Below the pieces are notes generated by a model that was given only the letters and a program-made list of their open reading frames with translations, was not told where the DNA came from and did no database searches. Both the position numbers and the translations under genes were made by a program. This document shows, piece by piece, positions 50,128 to 57,903 of a stretch of DNA of 64,000 nt. The stretch spans positions 1-64,000 of the forward strand of contig JAQSWY010000018.1 of assembly GCA_029266425.1 (NCBI GenBank), in the 5' to 3' direction. Every line of letters starts with the position of its first letter. The stretch's first letter is position 1. The stretch is from Xanthobacteraceae bacterium. GTDB lineage: Bacteria; Pseudomonadota; Alphaproteobacteria; Rhizobiales; Xanthobacteraceae.

Positions 50128-50898
50128 TCAGAGGACCGCGAGCATTCCTCCATCGACATAGATCACCTGGCCATTGACGTAGTTCGACGCCGGCGAGGCC
50201 AGGAAGACCGCGGCGCCGACCAGTTCTTCCGGCAGTCCCCAGCGCCGCGCCGGGGTGCGGCCCTTGACCCAGGCGTCGAACTTCGGATCGCTCATCAGCG
50301 CCTGGTTCATGTCGGTCGCCATATAGCCCGGGCCGATCGCATTGGCCTGGATCCCGTATTCGGCCCACTCGGCCGCCATGGAGCGGGTCAGAAGCTTGAT
50401 CCCGCCCTTGGCCGCCGTATAGGGCGCAACGGTCGCCCGCGCGACTTCGCTCGTCAACGAAGCAATATTGATGATCTTGCCGCCGCTCCCGCGCGCGATC
50501 ATCCGCCTGGCGGCTTCGCGGCCGATCAGGAAGGCGCTGGTGAGATTGGTCTCGACCACGCGGCGCCAGTCGGCCGGATCGAGGTCGACCATCGGCTTGC
50601 GAAACTGGATGCCGGCATTGTTGATCAGGATGTCGACCTGAATGCCGTCGGTGTCGAGGCTGCCGAAGGCGGCGAGAACCGCAGCGTCATCGGTGACGTC
50701 GAAGGCCAGGGCGTGGACCTTGTGGCCCTCCTCGGCCAGCTTCTCGCACGCGGCGTTCGTGCCGTCGACGCTGGTGCCGTTGAGGATGACCGCCGCGCCG
50801 GCCTCGGCAAGGCCGCGGGCCATGGCTAAGCCGAGGCCGCGGGCCGAACCGGTGATGAGGGCGGTGCGGCCGGCAAGGGAGAACAGGGCGAGGGACAT
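50128..50898 (-). CDS. SDR, gluconate 5-dehydrogenase-like (IdnO)
   Basis: A 256-residue short-chain dehydrogenase with a full active site: GSARGLG cofactor loop, NNAG at 93-96, Ser147, Tyr160 and Lys164 (PYTAAKGG). LFSLAGRTALITGSARGLGLAMA and WGLPEELVGAAVFLASPAS match gluconate 5-dehydrogenases. It would reduce 5-ketogluconate to gluconate, next to the IdnD-like enzyme. The substrate is inferred from context. Confidence 0.9.
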   Translation of the reverse strand: MSLALFSLAGRTALITGSARGLGLAMARGLAEAGAAVILNGTSVDGTNAACEKLAEEGHKVHALAFDVTDDAAVLAAFGSLDTDGIQVDILINNAGIQFRKPMVDLDPADWRRVVETNLTSAFLIGREAARRMIARGSGGKIINIASLTSEVARATVAPYTAAKGGIKLLTRSMAAEWAEYGIQANAIGPGYMATDMNQALMSDPKFDAWVKGRTPARRWGLPEELVGAAVFLASPASNYVNGQVIYVDGGMLAVL

Positions 50899-50910
50899 GG
50901 CTGGCCCCCC

Positions 50911-52110
50911 TCAAAGCGCGCTGCGGCGGCGGGTCAGGTCGTCGCGCGCCATGACCTCCGGCCTCAGTTCGAGCCCGAGGCCCGGCCCCTGCATCGGATA
51001 GACATGGCCATCCGCGATGTGGGGCACTGCGGTGACCAGCTCATTGTACCAGCCGCGATAGAAGGATCGCACCGATTCCTGGATCAGTGTGTTGGGCTGG
51101 CTGAACGAGGTGTGCACCGCGGCGGCGAAGGCCACGGGTCCGGTGCAGTCGTGCGGCGCGAAGGGGCGATGGTAGGTCTCGGCCATCGCCGCGATCTTGC
51201 GTCCCTCGGTCAGCCCGCCGGTCCAGCACAGATCGACCATCACCACATGCGCGGCGTCGCGATCGAGATAATCCTTGTAGGCCCAGCGCGAGCCTAGCGT
51301 CTCGCTGGCGCACACCCAGACATTGGTGGAGCGCGCATATTCCGCCAAGGCTTGCGGCGAGTTCATCCGAATTGGATCCTCGTACCAGGTCGGGGCATAG
51401 GGCTCGAGCGCACGGGCGATCTTGATGGCGGCGGGCAGGTTCCACAGCGAGTGGAACTCCACCATGATGTCCATCCTGTCGCCCACCGCCTTGCGGATCT
51501 TCTCGAACGGAAGGAGGGCGCTCCTCAGCTGCGCGGCGCTGATGTCGAGGCCGCCGGTCTCTAGGGCGACCGGATCGAACGGCCAGATCTTCATGGCGGT
51601 GATGCCCTCGTCGAGCAGGCTCTCGGCGAGTTCGTCCGCCCGGTTCATGAAGGCGTCGAGATCCTCGTAGGGCCCCTCTGCCTTGCCGAGGCTCCAGGTC
51701 GAGACCGGCTTTATGTTGGTCGACCGGACATATTTGTAGCCGGCACATGTGTTGTAGACGCGAAGCTTGTCGTGGCACAGCCCCCCGAGCATCTGGTGGA
51801 CCGGCTGGTTGCAGACCTTGCCGAACAGGTCCCACAGCGCGATGTCGATCGCCGACGCCGCCCGGTACTCGACGCCGGTCGAGGCCTGCGCCAGTGGCAG
51901 GTTCACCATCTCCTTGTTCAGCGCCTCGATCCGCAGCGGATCGCGGCCGAGCAGGCGCCCCGCCAGCGTGTCGTGGATATGAGCTTCCACGGCGGCGGCT
52001 CCGTAGAAGGTCTCGCCGAGGCCGACCGTCCCCTCGTCCGTGTGGATGTGCACCCACAGGAGATTGGCGAACTCGTCGACACGCATGGTTTCGATGGCGG
52101 TGATTTTCAT
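50911..52110 (-). CDS. Enolase-superfamily sugar-acid dehydratase
   Basis: A 399-residue mandelate racemase/muconate lactonising family protein from ATG 52108-52110. Metal ligands are Glu218 (MVEFHS), Glu244 (WYEDP) and Glu270 (ASET). Candidate catalytic residues are Lys174 (AMKIW), His220 two after the first ligand as in galactonate/mannonate dehydratases, Asp293 and His320 (APHDC). It probably dehydrates a hexonate to a 2-keto-3-deoxy acid. The exact substrate is not evident. An upstream in-frame ATG (52206) overlaps the next gene and is rejected. Confidence 0.88.
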   Translation of the reverse strand: MKITAIETMRVDEFANLLWVHIHTDEGTVGLGETFYGAAAVEAHIHDTLAGRLLGRDPLRIEALNKEMVNLPLAQASTGVEYRAASAIDIALWDLFGKVCNQPVHQMLGGLCHDKLRVYNTCAGYKYVRSTNIKPVSTWSLGKAEGPYEDLDAFMNRADELAESLLDEGITAMKIWPFDPVALETGGLDISAAQLRSALLPFEKIRKAVGDRMDIMVEFHSLWNLPAAIKIARALEPYAPTWYEDPIRMNSPQALAEYARSTNVWVCASETLGSRWAYKDYLDRDAAHVVMVDLCWTGGLTEGRKIAAMAETYHRPFAPHDCTGPVAFAAAVHTSFSQPNTLIQESVRSFYRGWYNELVTAVPHIADGHVYPMQGPGLGLELRPEVMARDDLTRRRSAL

Positions 52111-52171
52111 CTTCGGCTGCGGCTTGATGGGTGGATGTCGGAAGGCGTGAAAAGTCCCGCCGCGGCGCCCG

Positions 52172-53203
52172 TCAGTTGGCGGCGCGGTATTTCCTGATCT
52201 CGTCATAGAAATTGCCGACGAACCCGGCGCCGATCGTGTCGGTGTTCTTCTCGATCACCGGCCGGATGGCGGCGCGGACATTCTCCAGTTCGGCGGGCGG
52301 CATGACGGTCATGGCCATGCCCTTGGCCTTCAACTGGTCGACCACTTCCGCCGCCTGGCGAAGCTCCTCGGCGCGCTGGAAGGTGCGCGTCTCTTCCGCG
52401 GCCTTCTGGACGGCGGCCTGCTGCTCGGGCGTGAGCGAGGCCCAGAATTTCTTCGAGATGACGAGCGCAACCGGGGTATAGACGTGATTGGTGATCGTCA
52501 GATACTTCTGAACTTCGTACATCTTGTTGGCGAACATATCGACGACCGGGTGCTCGTAGCCGTCGAGCGCGTGCGTCTCCAGCGCCGTATAGACCTCGGT
52601 GAAGGCCATCGGCACGGCATTCATCCCCATGGCGTTGAAGCTCGCCAGCGCCATCGGGCTCTGCATCACCCGCACCTTCAGTCCCTTCATGTCGGCGAGC
52701 GCGTTGAGCGGGCGCTTGCTGTTCGACATGTTGCGGAAGGCGCCGCCCGACCAGACCAGGCCGTGGACGTTCATATCCTCCAGGCTGGCGAGGAGCTTGC
52801 TGCCGGCCGGGCCGTCCAGCACCGAGGCCGCCTCGGCATCGGTCGCGAACAGGAAGGGAAAATCGAAGATCTGCAGTTCCTTCTTGCGGCCCGCTATGGG
52901 CGAGAGCGCGCCCATGTAGAAATCGACGGTGCCGGCCTGGGTGGCGATGAGCATCTTTTCTTCCGAGCCCAGCACCGCATTGCCGAACACCTCGACCTTC
53001 ACGCTGCCGCCGGTGGCCTTGTTCACCTCGGCGGCAAAGCGGTTCATCGCCGCGGCGCGGGGATGGCTGTCGGCAAAGGAATGGCCGAGCCGCGCGGTCC
53101 TCACCTCCGCCGCCATGGCGAGCGAGGCAGATGCAGGTATTGCGGCGGTGGCGAGCGCGGCGGCGAACAGCTTCAAAGAGCTACGGCGAGTTGGTGCCCT
53201 CAT
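52172..53203 (-). CDS. TRAP transporter solute-binding protein (DctP, copy 2)
   Basis: A 343-residue DctP protein from ATG 53201-53203, with a leader RAPTRRSSLKLFAAALATAAIPASASLAMA and GGGAG-type ribosome site. LGHSFADSHPRAAAMNRF, GLKVRVMQSPMALASF and NKMYEVQKYLTITNHVYTPVAL show it is a paralogue of copy 1. It has no membrane genes of its own, so it probably shares the single DctQM pair. Confidence 0.93.
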   Translation of the reverse strand: MRAPTRRSSLKLFAAALATAAIPASASLAMAAEVRTARLGHSFADSHPRAAAMNRFAAEVNKATGGSVKVEVFGNAVLGSEEKMLIATQAGTVDFYMGALSPIAGRKKELQIFDFPFLFATDAEAASVLDGPAGSKLLASLEDMNVHGLVWSGGAFRNMSNSKRPLNALADMKGLKVRVMQSPMALASFNAMGMNAVPMAFTEVYTALETHALDGYEHPVVDMFANKMYEVQKYLTITNHVYTPVALVISKKFWASLTPEQQAAVQKAAEETRTFQRAEELRQAAEVVDQLKAKGMAMTVMPPAELENVRAAIRPVIEKNTDTIGAGFVGNFYDEIRKYRAAN

Positions 53204-54029
53204 GCGTCTTCTCCCGGGATTTGCTTGTTGTTTTTGTGTTGGACTTCGTTGAAGCGCGGCCGGCATGCGCCGGTTGCGCGCGTTCTGTAGCCGGCAGTGC
53301 AATCGGCTGCGGCGCGTTGAGCCAGCGCCGCGCGCGCAGCAGCTCGCGCAGATCGCTTTCGGCCTGGTCGATCAGGGCCAGCACCGCGCGTTCGGCCTTC
53401 AGGCCGTTGCGTTTCTCGATGGCTTCGCAGACCTCGCGGTGCAGGGGCAGCGAACGCTCGGGTCCGCCGGGCGTCTCCGCCACGCGCTCGAAGCCGATGC
53501 GCAGCACGGTGGAGATCACACCCTGCAGCTGCGTCACCAGCGGATTGGCGCAGGCGCGGATGATGATGTCGTGGAAGGCGAGGTCGGCGGCGACATAGTC
53601 GCCGTTCCCGGTCACGGCATTGGCCATCGCCTCATAGGCCGCCCGCAATGCCTTGCGCTCGGCATCGCTCGCCCTGTCGGCGGCGAGGCGGGCCGCCGCC
53701 GGCTCGACGATGCGGCGCAATTCCATGATATCGTTGGCGAGCGGCAGGTCGACGCCCGTGGCTTCGGCGCGCCAAGTCATGATCTGCGGGTCGAGCAGGC
53801 TCCAGCGGGCGTGGTCCAGCACCACCGTGCCGGTGCGCCGACGGGTCTCGACCATGCCCTTGGAGACGAGGCCCTTGATGGCCTCGCGTATCACGATGCG
53901 GCTGACCCCGAGCTGCGCGCCCAGCACCGGCTCGGGCGGGATCACCTGGCCTGGGGCATAGCGCCCGGCGCAGATGTCGATGCCGATCCGGGTCAGGATA
54001 TCGAGATACAGCGTCATATTAATCATCAT
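53181..54029 (-). CDS. GntR-family regulator, FCD subfamily (hexonate operon)
   Basis: A 282-residue FadR/FCD regulator. Winged helix LGAQLGVSRIVIREAIKGLVSKGMVE; FCD domain with LRRIVEPAAARLAA, DLAFHDIIIRA and LHREVCEAIE, including candidate metal ligands. An unusually long basic, Lys/Thr/Ser-rich tail (about 30 residues) overlaps the start of the second DctP gene by 23 bases. The start may be ATG 54029, 54026 or 54017. The palindrome at 54021-54042 covers the first two. Confidence 0.92.
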   Translation of the reverse strand: MMINMTLYLDILTRIGIDICAGRYAPGQVIPPEPVLGAQLGVSRIVIREAIKGLVSKGMVETRRRTGTVVLDHARWSLLDPQIMTWRAEATGVDLPLANDIMELRRIVEPAAARLAADRASDAERKALRAAYEAMANAVTGNGDYVAADLAFHDIIIRACANPLVTQLQGVISTVLRIGFERVAETPGGPERSLPLHREVCEAIEKRNGLKAERAVLALIDQAESDLRELLRARRWLNAPQPIALPATERAQPAHAGRASTKSNTKTTSKSREKTHEGTNSP

Positions 54030-54042
54030 ACGTATGATGATT
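54021..54042. promoter_or_regulatory. 22-bp perfect palindrome at the FCD regulator start
   Basis: AATCATCATACGTATGATGATT is fully symmetric around ACGT and covers the candidate start codons of the regulator. No ribosome site is seen upstream, so a leaderless or downstream start is possible. It is a strong candidate autoregulatory operator. Confidence 0.85.
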
Positions 54043-54189
54043 GGCCTGTCAATTCGGCCTCAGTGACTGATCATACCAATCGTCATGGCCGGGCGAAGGC
54101 GACCTGGTCGCGCCTGTTTGGAGACGCCGAGGCAGCTGCCTCGGCTTCCGCAGGCCATCTTGATCCCTGATGCAGAGTCGGGAATCGAG

Positions 54190-54212
54190 ATCCCCGGCAC
54201 AGGGCCGGGGAT
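54190..54212. repeat. Intergenic hairpin
   Basis: ATCCCCGGC / GCCGGGGAT with a 5-base loop, between the GntR and PPOX genes. It is similar in type to the hairpin at 24985 and may end transcription of the PPOX operon, whose stop is at 54237. Confidence 0.5.
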
Positions 54213-54236
54213 GACGATCAGCCTGGTGGTTTTCGC

Positions 54237-54845
54237 TCAGCTGCGCAGGCGCGCGAGCTCGGCTTCCAGCGCCGTGATGCGCTCGTCGCGCTTCGTGAGC
54301 GCGGCGGCGACGTCGGCGGCCTCGAAACGCTGCGGGATGTGCTGCGGGCAGTTCATGTCCCAGGCGGCCACCGTGAAGATGAGCGCCTGTTCCGGCCGCG
54401 CCTTGTACTCCGCCGGCATCAGGCGGGCGATGAGGGTCTCGTCCTCCACCATCTTGGCCTCGCCCCAGATCTTCACCCGCTGGCGGTTGGCATAGTCGAT
54501 GAGGAACAGGAACGCCTTCGGATTGTCAGTGAGATTACCCTGCGTGATGTATTGCCGGTTGCCGGTGAAATCGGCGAGGCCGATCGTCGTCTCGTCCAGC
54601 ACGCGCAGGAAGCCGGGCGGGCCGCCGCGGTGCTGGATATAGGGCTGGCCCTCGGCATTCGCGGTGCCGAGAAACACACTGACCTGCGCCTCGATGAAGG
54701 CAGCGAGATCGGGGTTGATGCGGGTCTGCCAGGAGCCGCGCTCCTCCATCCCGGCGTAACCCTTGCGCGAGCCCTTGCGGGCCTGGATCGCCTTCACCGT
54801 CGGGGTGAAGGCGACGTCGCTGGAATAGTGCCGCCGGGCGTCCAT
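54237..54845 (-). CDS. Pyridoxamine 5'-phosphate oxidase family protein
   Basis: A 202-residue split-barrel flavin-binding (PPOX) protein from ATG 54843-54845. It has SVFLGTANAEGQPYIQHRGGPPGFLRVLDETTIGLADFTGNRQYITQGNL-type core strands (read in parts) and the VKIWGEAKMV strand. The C-terminal helix (about 175-202) looks like a short coiled coil. It is coupled to the DUF1348 gene (17-base gap). Function is unknown; a flavin reductase-like or detoxification role is guesswork. Confidence 0.87.
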   Translation of the reverse strand: MDARRHYSSDVAFTPTVKAIQARKGSRKGYAGMEERGSWQTRINPDLAAFIEAQVSVFLGTANAEGQPYIQHRGGPPGFLRVLDETTIGLADFTGNRQYITQGNLTDNPKAFLFLIDYANRQRVKIWGEAKMVEDETLIARLMPAEYKARPEQALIFTVAAWDMNCPQHIPQRFEAADVAAALTKRDERITALEAELARLRS

Positions 54846-54862
54846 CTCGAGTACCCCAGGTC

Positions 54863-55327
54863 TCAGAGGCCAAGATCGCTCAGGGAAGGGTGGTCGTCCG
54901 GCCTGCGGCCGAGCGGCCAGTGGAACTTGCGATCCTCCTCGCGGATCGGCAGGTCGTTGATGCTGGCGTGGCGCGCCCGCATCAGGCCCTCCTCGTCGAA
55001 CTCCCAATTCTCGTTGCCGTAGCTGCGGAACCAGTGGCCGCTGTCATCGCGCCATTCATAGGCGAAGCGCACCGCGATGCGGTTGCCCTGCCAGGCCCAC
55101 ACTTCCTTGATCAGGCGATAGTCCAGCTCGCGCGCCCATTTGCGGGTGAGGAACGCTTCGATCGCCTCGCGGCCCCGGAGGAACTCGGCGCGGTTGCGCC
55201 AGCGGCTGTCGGTCGTATAGGCGAGCGCGACACGCGCCGGCTCGCGGGTGTTCCAGGCGTCCTCGGCGGCACGCGCCTTCTGCGCGGCGGTCTCGGCGTT
55301 GAAGGGCGGAAGCGGCGGACGGCTCAT
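54863..55327 (-). CDS. DUF1348 / NTF2-like protein
   Basis: A 154-residue NTF2-fold protein. [43 protein letters not shown] and [25 protein letters not shown] are diagnostic of DUF1348. The start ATG at 55325-55327 has GAGAGGAA upstream. It is the first gene of a two-gene operon with the PPOX protein, divergent from a LysR gene. The role is unknown. Confidence 0.9.
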   Translation of the reverse strand: MSRPPLPPFNAETAAQKARAAEDAWNTREPARVALAYTTDSRWRNRAEFLRGREAIEAFLTRKWARELDYRLIKEVWAWQGNRIAVRFAYEWRDDSGHWFRSYGNENWEFDEEGLMRARHASINDLPIREEDRKFHWPLGRRPDDHPSLSDLGL

Positions 55328-55376
55328 GGCAAGTTCCTCTCTTGTGGGCGAGCGCTCGGAGGGGTCTCGGCAGTAG

Positions 55377-55426
55377 GATCTGAACATATCCCTTCCGGAA
55401 AACGTGACCATACGCCATGATCTGAA
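55377..55426. promoter_or_regulatory. Direct repeats in the DUF1348/lysR divergent promoter
   Basis: GATCTGAA occurs at 55377-55384 and 55419-55426, each followed by an AT-rich TAT-containing stretch; AACATA and TATGTT near them form a loose inverted pair. They are candidate LysR-binding half sites. Confidence 0.4.
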
Positions 55427-55453
55427 GGTATGTTTCCATAAACCGAGAGGATC

Positions 55454-56353
55454 ATGGATCGGCTCGATGCCATGTCGGTGCTGCTGGCGGTGGTCGACGA
55501 GGGCAGCCTGTCGGCGGCGGCGCGAAAGCTGCGGGCGCCGCTTGCCACGGTGAGCCGCAAGGTCTCGGAGCTGGAGGCGCATCTGCGCACCAGGCTGCTG
55601 GTGCGCTCCAGCCGGCGGGTCTCGCTCACCGAGGCGGGGCGCGGCTATGTCGAGGCGAGCCGGCGCATCCTCGAACAGGTGTCGGAGGCCGAGCGCACCG
55701 CGGCGGGCGAATACGCGGCGCCGAAGGGCGAGCTCACCGTCACCGCGCCGGTGGTGTTCGGCCGGCAGCACGTGCTGCCCGTGGTGGTCGATTTCCTGAA
55801 AGCCTATCCCGAGATCGATCTGCGCCTGGTGCTTGCCGATCGGGTGGTGAACCTTGTCGATGACCATATCGACCTCGCCGTCCGTATCGGCGAACTGCCG
55901 GACAGCGGCCTTCATGCCAGCCGGCTCGGCGCCATCCGCCGGGTGACGTGCGCGAGCCCGGCCTATCTCGCTGACCGCGGCCGGCCGCTGCGGCCGGAGG
56001 ATCTCGAAGCTCACGACTGCATCACGTTCGAAGGGCTGTCCGCGGTGCGCGCCTATCGGTTTCGCACCGCCAAGGGCGAGGTCAGCGTGCCGATCCACGC
56101 GCGATTGACGGTCAATACAGCGGAGGCTGCCATTGACGCCGCCATTGCCGGGCTCGGGCTGACGCGCGTGTTGTCCTACCAGATCGTCGCCGCCGAGCGG
56201 GCCGGGCTGATCGAGGTGGTGCTGAGGGAATATGAGCCGGAGCCGTGGCCGGTCCACCTCGTCTATCTCGGCCAGGGCCTGCTACCCTTGAAGCTGCGTG
56301 CCTTCCTCGACTTCGCAGCGCCGCGGCTGAAGGCGCGACTGGCGCCGGCGTGA
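55454..56353 (+). CDS. LysR-family transcriptional regulator
   Basis: A 299-residue LysR regulator. HTH in [35 protein letters not shown]; effector domain [24 protein letters not shown] with [16 protein letters not shown] near the C-terminus, as in the DmlR/AaeR-like subgroup. It is divergent from the DUF1348-PPOX operon, its probable target. Confidence 0.92.
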   Translation: MDRLDAMSVLLAVVDEGSLSAAARKLRAPLATVSRKVSELEAHLRTRLLVRSSRRVSLTEAGRGYVEASRRILEQVSEAERTAAGEYAAPKGELTVTAPVVFGRQHVLPVVVDFLKAYPEIDLRLVLADRVVNLVDDHIDLAVRIGELPDSGLHASRLGAIRRVTCASPAYLADRGRPLRPEDLEAHDCITFEGLSAVRAYRFRTAKGEVSVPIHARLTVNTAEAAIDAAIAGLGLTRVLSYQIVAAERAGLIEVVLREYEPEPWPVHLVYLGQGLLPLKLRAFLDFAAPRLKARLAPA

Positions 56354-56453
56354 CGACCGGGTTTGTCGATGATCTATGACGGCGCTGGCCTCCTGGCCTA
56401 TATAGGGCTTGGCACTTGGTGCCGGAGTTCCTGACGGAAGAGGATTGGAAGCG

Positions 56454-57758
56454 ATGTCTGGCGGAAATGGCGACACCATCAGCATCGCATTCGGACGCGG
56501 CCAGCTTCCGCTGAACCTCGCCCCCGGCACCGAAGTGACCGTGATCCGCAAGGCGGTGCTGGCGAAGCTGCCGGACCAGGCCGGCGCGATCCGCCACGCC
56601 TTCGACAACCCGGTCGGATCCTTGCCGCTCGCCGAGCTGGCACGCGGCAAGGCGAGCGCCTGCATCCTGATCTGCGACATCACGAGGCCGGTGCCGAACC
56701 GCCTGTTCCTGCGGCCGATGATCGAGATCATGGTGGCCTCCGGCATCCCGCTGGAACGCATTTCGGTGCTCGTCGCCACTGGCCTGCACCGCCCGAACGA
56801 GGGCCAGGAGCTGGCCGAGCTCGTCGGCGATCCGTGGGTGCTGGCCAATGTGCGGGTGGAGAACCATTTCGCCCGCGATGAGGCCGACCATGTCGATCTC
56901 GGCCGCACCAGGACCCGCAACACGCCGGTGACGATCGACCGGCGGTTCGTCGAGGCCGAACTGCGCATCGCCACCGGCCTCGTCGAGCCGCATTTCATGG
57001 CCGGCTGGTCGGGCGGGCGCAAGGTGGTGGCGCCGGGCGTTGCCGGCCACGAGACCATCCGCACCTTCCACTCCGCCCGCTTCATGGAAGATCCGCTGGC
57101 GGTCCAGTGCAACCTCGTCGGCAATCCGCTGCACGAGGAGCAGCTGGAGATCGTCCGCGCCATTGGCGACATCTACGCCCTTAACACGGTGATCGACGAG
57201 GAGCGCGACCTCGTCCACGTCACCTTCGGCGAGATCATCGAGAGCCATCTGAAGGCAGTGGATTTCATCAGCGGCGCGACGCGCATCCCGGTGCCGCGCA
57301 AGTTCAAGACGGTCGTCACCTCGTCCGCCGGCTATCCGCTCGACAAGACCTATTACCAGACGGTCAAGGGCATGGTGACGCCGCTCGATATCCTCGAGCC
57401 CGGCGGCACGCTCATCATCGCCTCGGAATGCTCGGAGGGCTTCGGCTCGGAGGAGTTCCGCGATGCCCAGACCCGTCTCGTCGAGCTCGGCCCGGAGCGC
57501 TTCCTCGCCACCATCAGTGCCAAGACGCTGGCCGACGTCGATGAATGGCAGACCGAGATGCAGCTGAAGTCGATGCGCGTCGGCAAGGTGGTGCTCTACA
57601 CCACCGGCCTCACCGACCATGAGCGCGCCATCACCGGCGTTGAGATATCGACCGCACTCGATGCCGCCATCGCCGAAAGCCTCGCCCGGCACGGCGACGG
57701 CGCCATCGCGGTGATCCCGGAGGGGCCCTATGTCGTGCCGGTGCATGAGCCGCGCTAG
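56454..57758 (+). CDS. larA: LarA-family nickel-pincer racemase/epimerase
   Basis: A 434-residue LarA homologue from ATG 56454. Residues equivalent to L. plantarum LarA are kept: Asp75 and Arg78 (CDITRP), His112 (TGLHRP), His180 (VEPH), Lys190 (GGRK) that attaches the pincer nucleotide, and His206 (TFHS), a nickel ligand. It inverts or epimerises a 2-hydroxy acid by hydride transfer. The family has many substrates and no lactate genes are near, so lactate is not assured. The stop codon lies inside repeat copy D. Confidence 0.92.
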   Translation: MSGGNGDTISIAFGRGQLPLNLAPGTEVTVIRKAVLAKLPDQAGAIRHAFDNPVGSLPLAELARGKASACILICDITRPVPNRLFLRPMIEIMVASGIPLERISVLVATGLHRPNEGQELAELVGDPWVLANVRVENHFARDEADHVDLGRTRTRNTPVTIDRRFVEAELRIATGLVEPHFMAGWSGGRKVVAPGVAGHETIRTFHSARFMEDPLAVQCNLVGNPLHEEQLEIVRAIGDIYALNTVIDEERDLVHVTFGEIIESHLKAVDFISGATRIPVPRKFKTVVTSSAGYPLDKTYYQTVKGMVTPLDILEPGGTLIIASECSEGFGSEEFRDAQTRLVELGPERFLATISAKTLADVDEWQTEMQLKSMRVGKVVLYTTGLTDHERAITGVEISTALDAAIAESLARHGDGAIAVIPEGPYVVPVHEPR

Positions 57759-57876
57759 AGCCCTATCCGCTCGGATGAAATCATCCGAGCGACAAGATAG
57801 TGCTCTAGATTCAATAAGCTGGAGCATGTTCTTTTCGCAAAAGTCTTTCAACTTTTGCGGAACATGCTCCAGAGCA
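57755..57876 (+). repeat. Palindromic intergenic repeat, copy D (variant second module)
   Basis: The first module (CTAGAGCC, CGCTCGGATGaaatCATCCGAGCG) and linker (CTCTAGATTCAATAAGCTGGAG) match copies B and C. The second module is replaced by GGAGCATGTTCttttcGCAAAAGT...ACTTTTGCGGAACATGCTCC, a different hairpin. It separates larA from larC and supplies the larA stop codon. Confidence 0.88.
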
Positions 57877-57902
57877 ATGCTGAAGCTGGGCTAGAGCATT
57901 GC
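57874..57902 (+). promoter_or_regulatory. Inverted repeat directly before larC
   Basis: GCAATGCT and AGCATTGC, 13 bases apart, end one base before the larC ATG. In RNA this would sequester the region where the ribosome site should be. No other strong Shine-Dalgarno is seen. Confidence 0.4.
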
Positions 57903-57903
57903 C

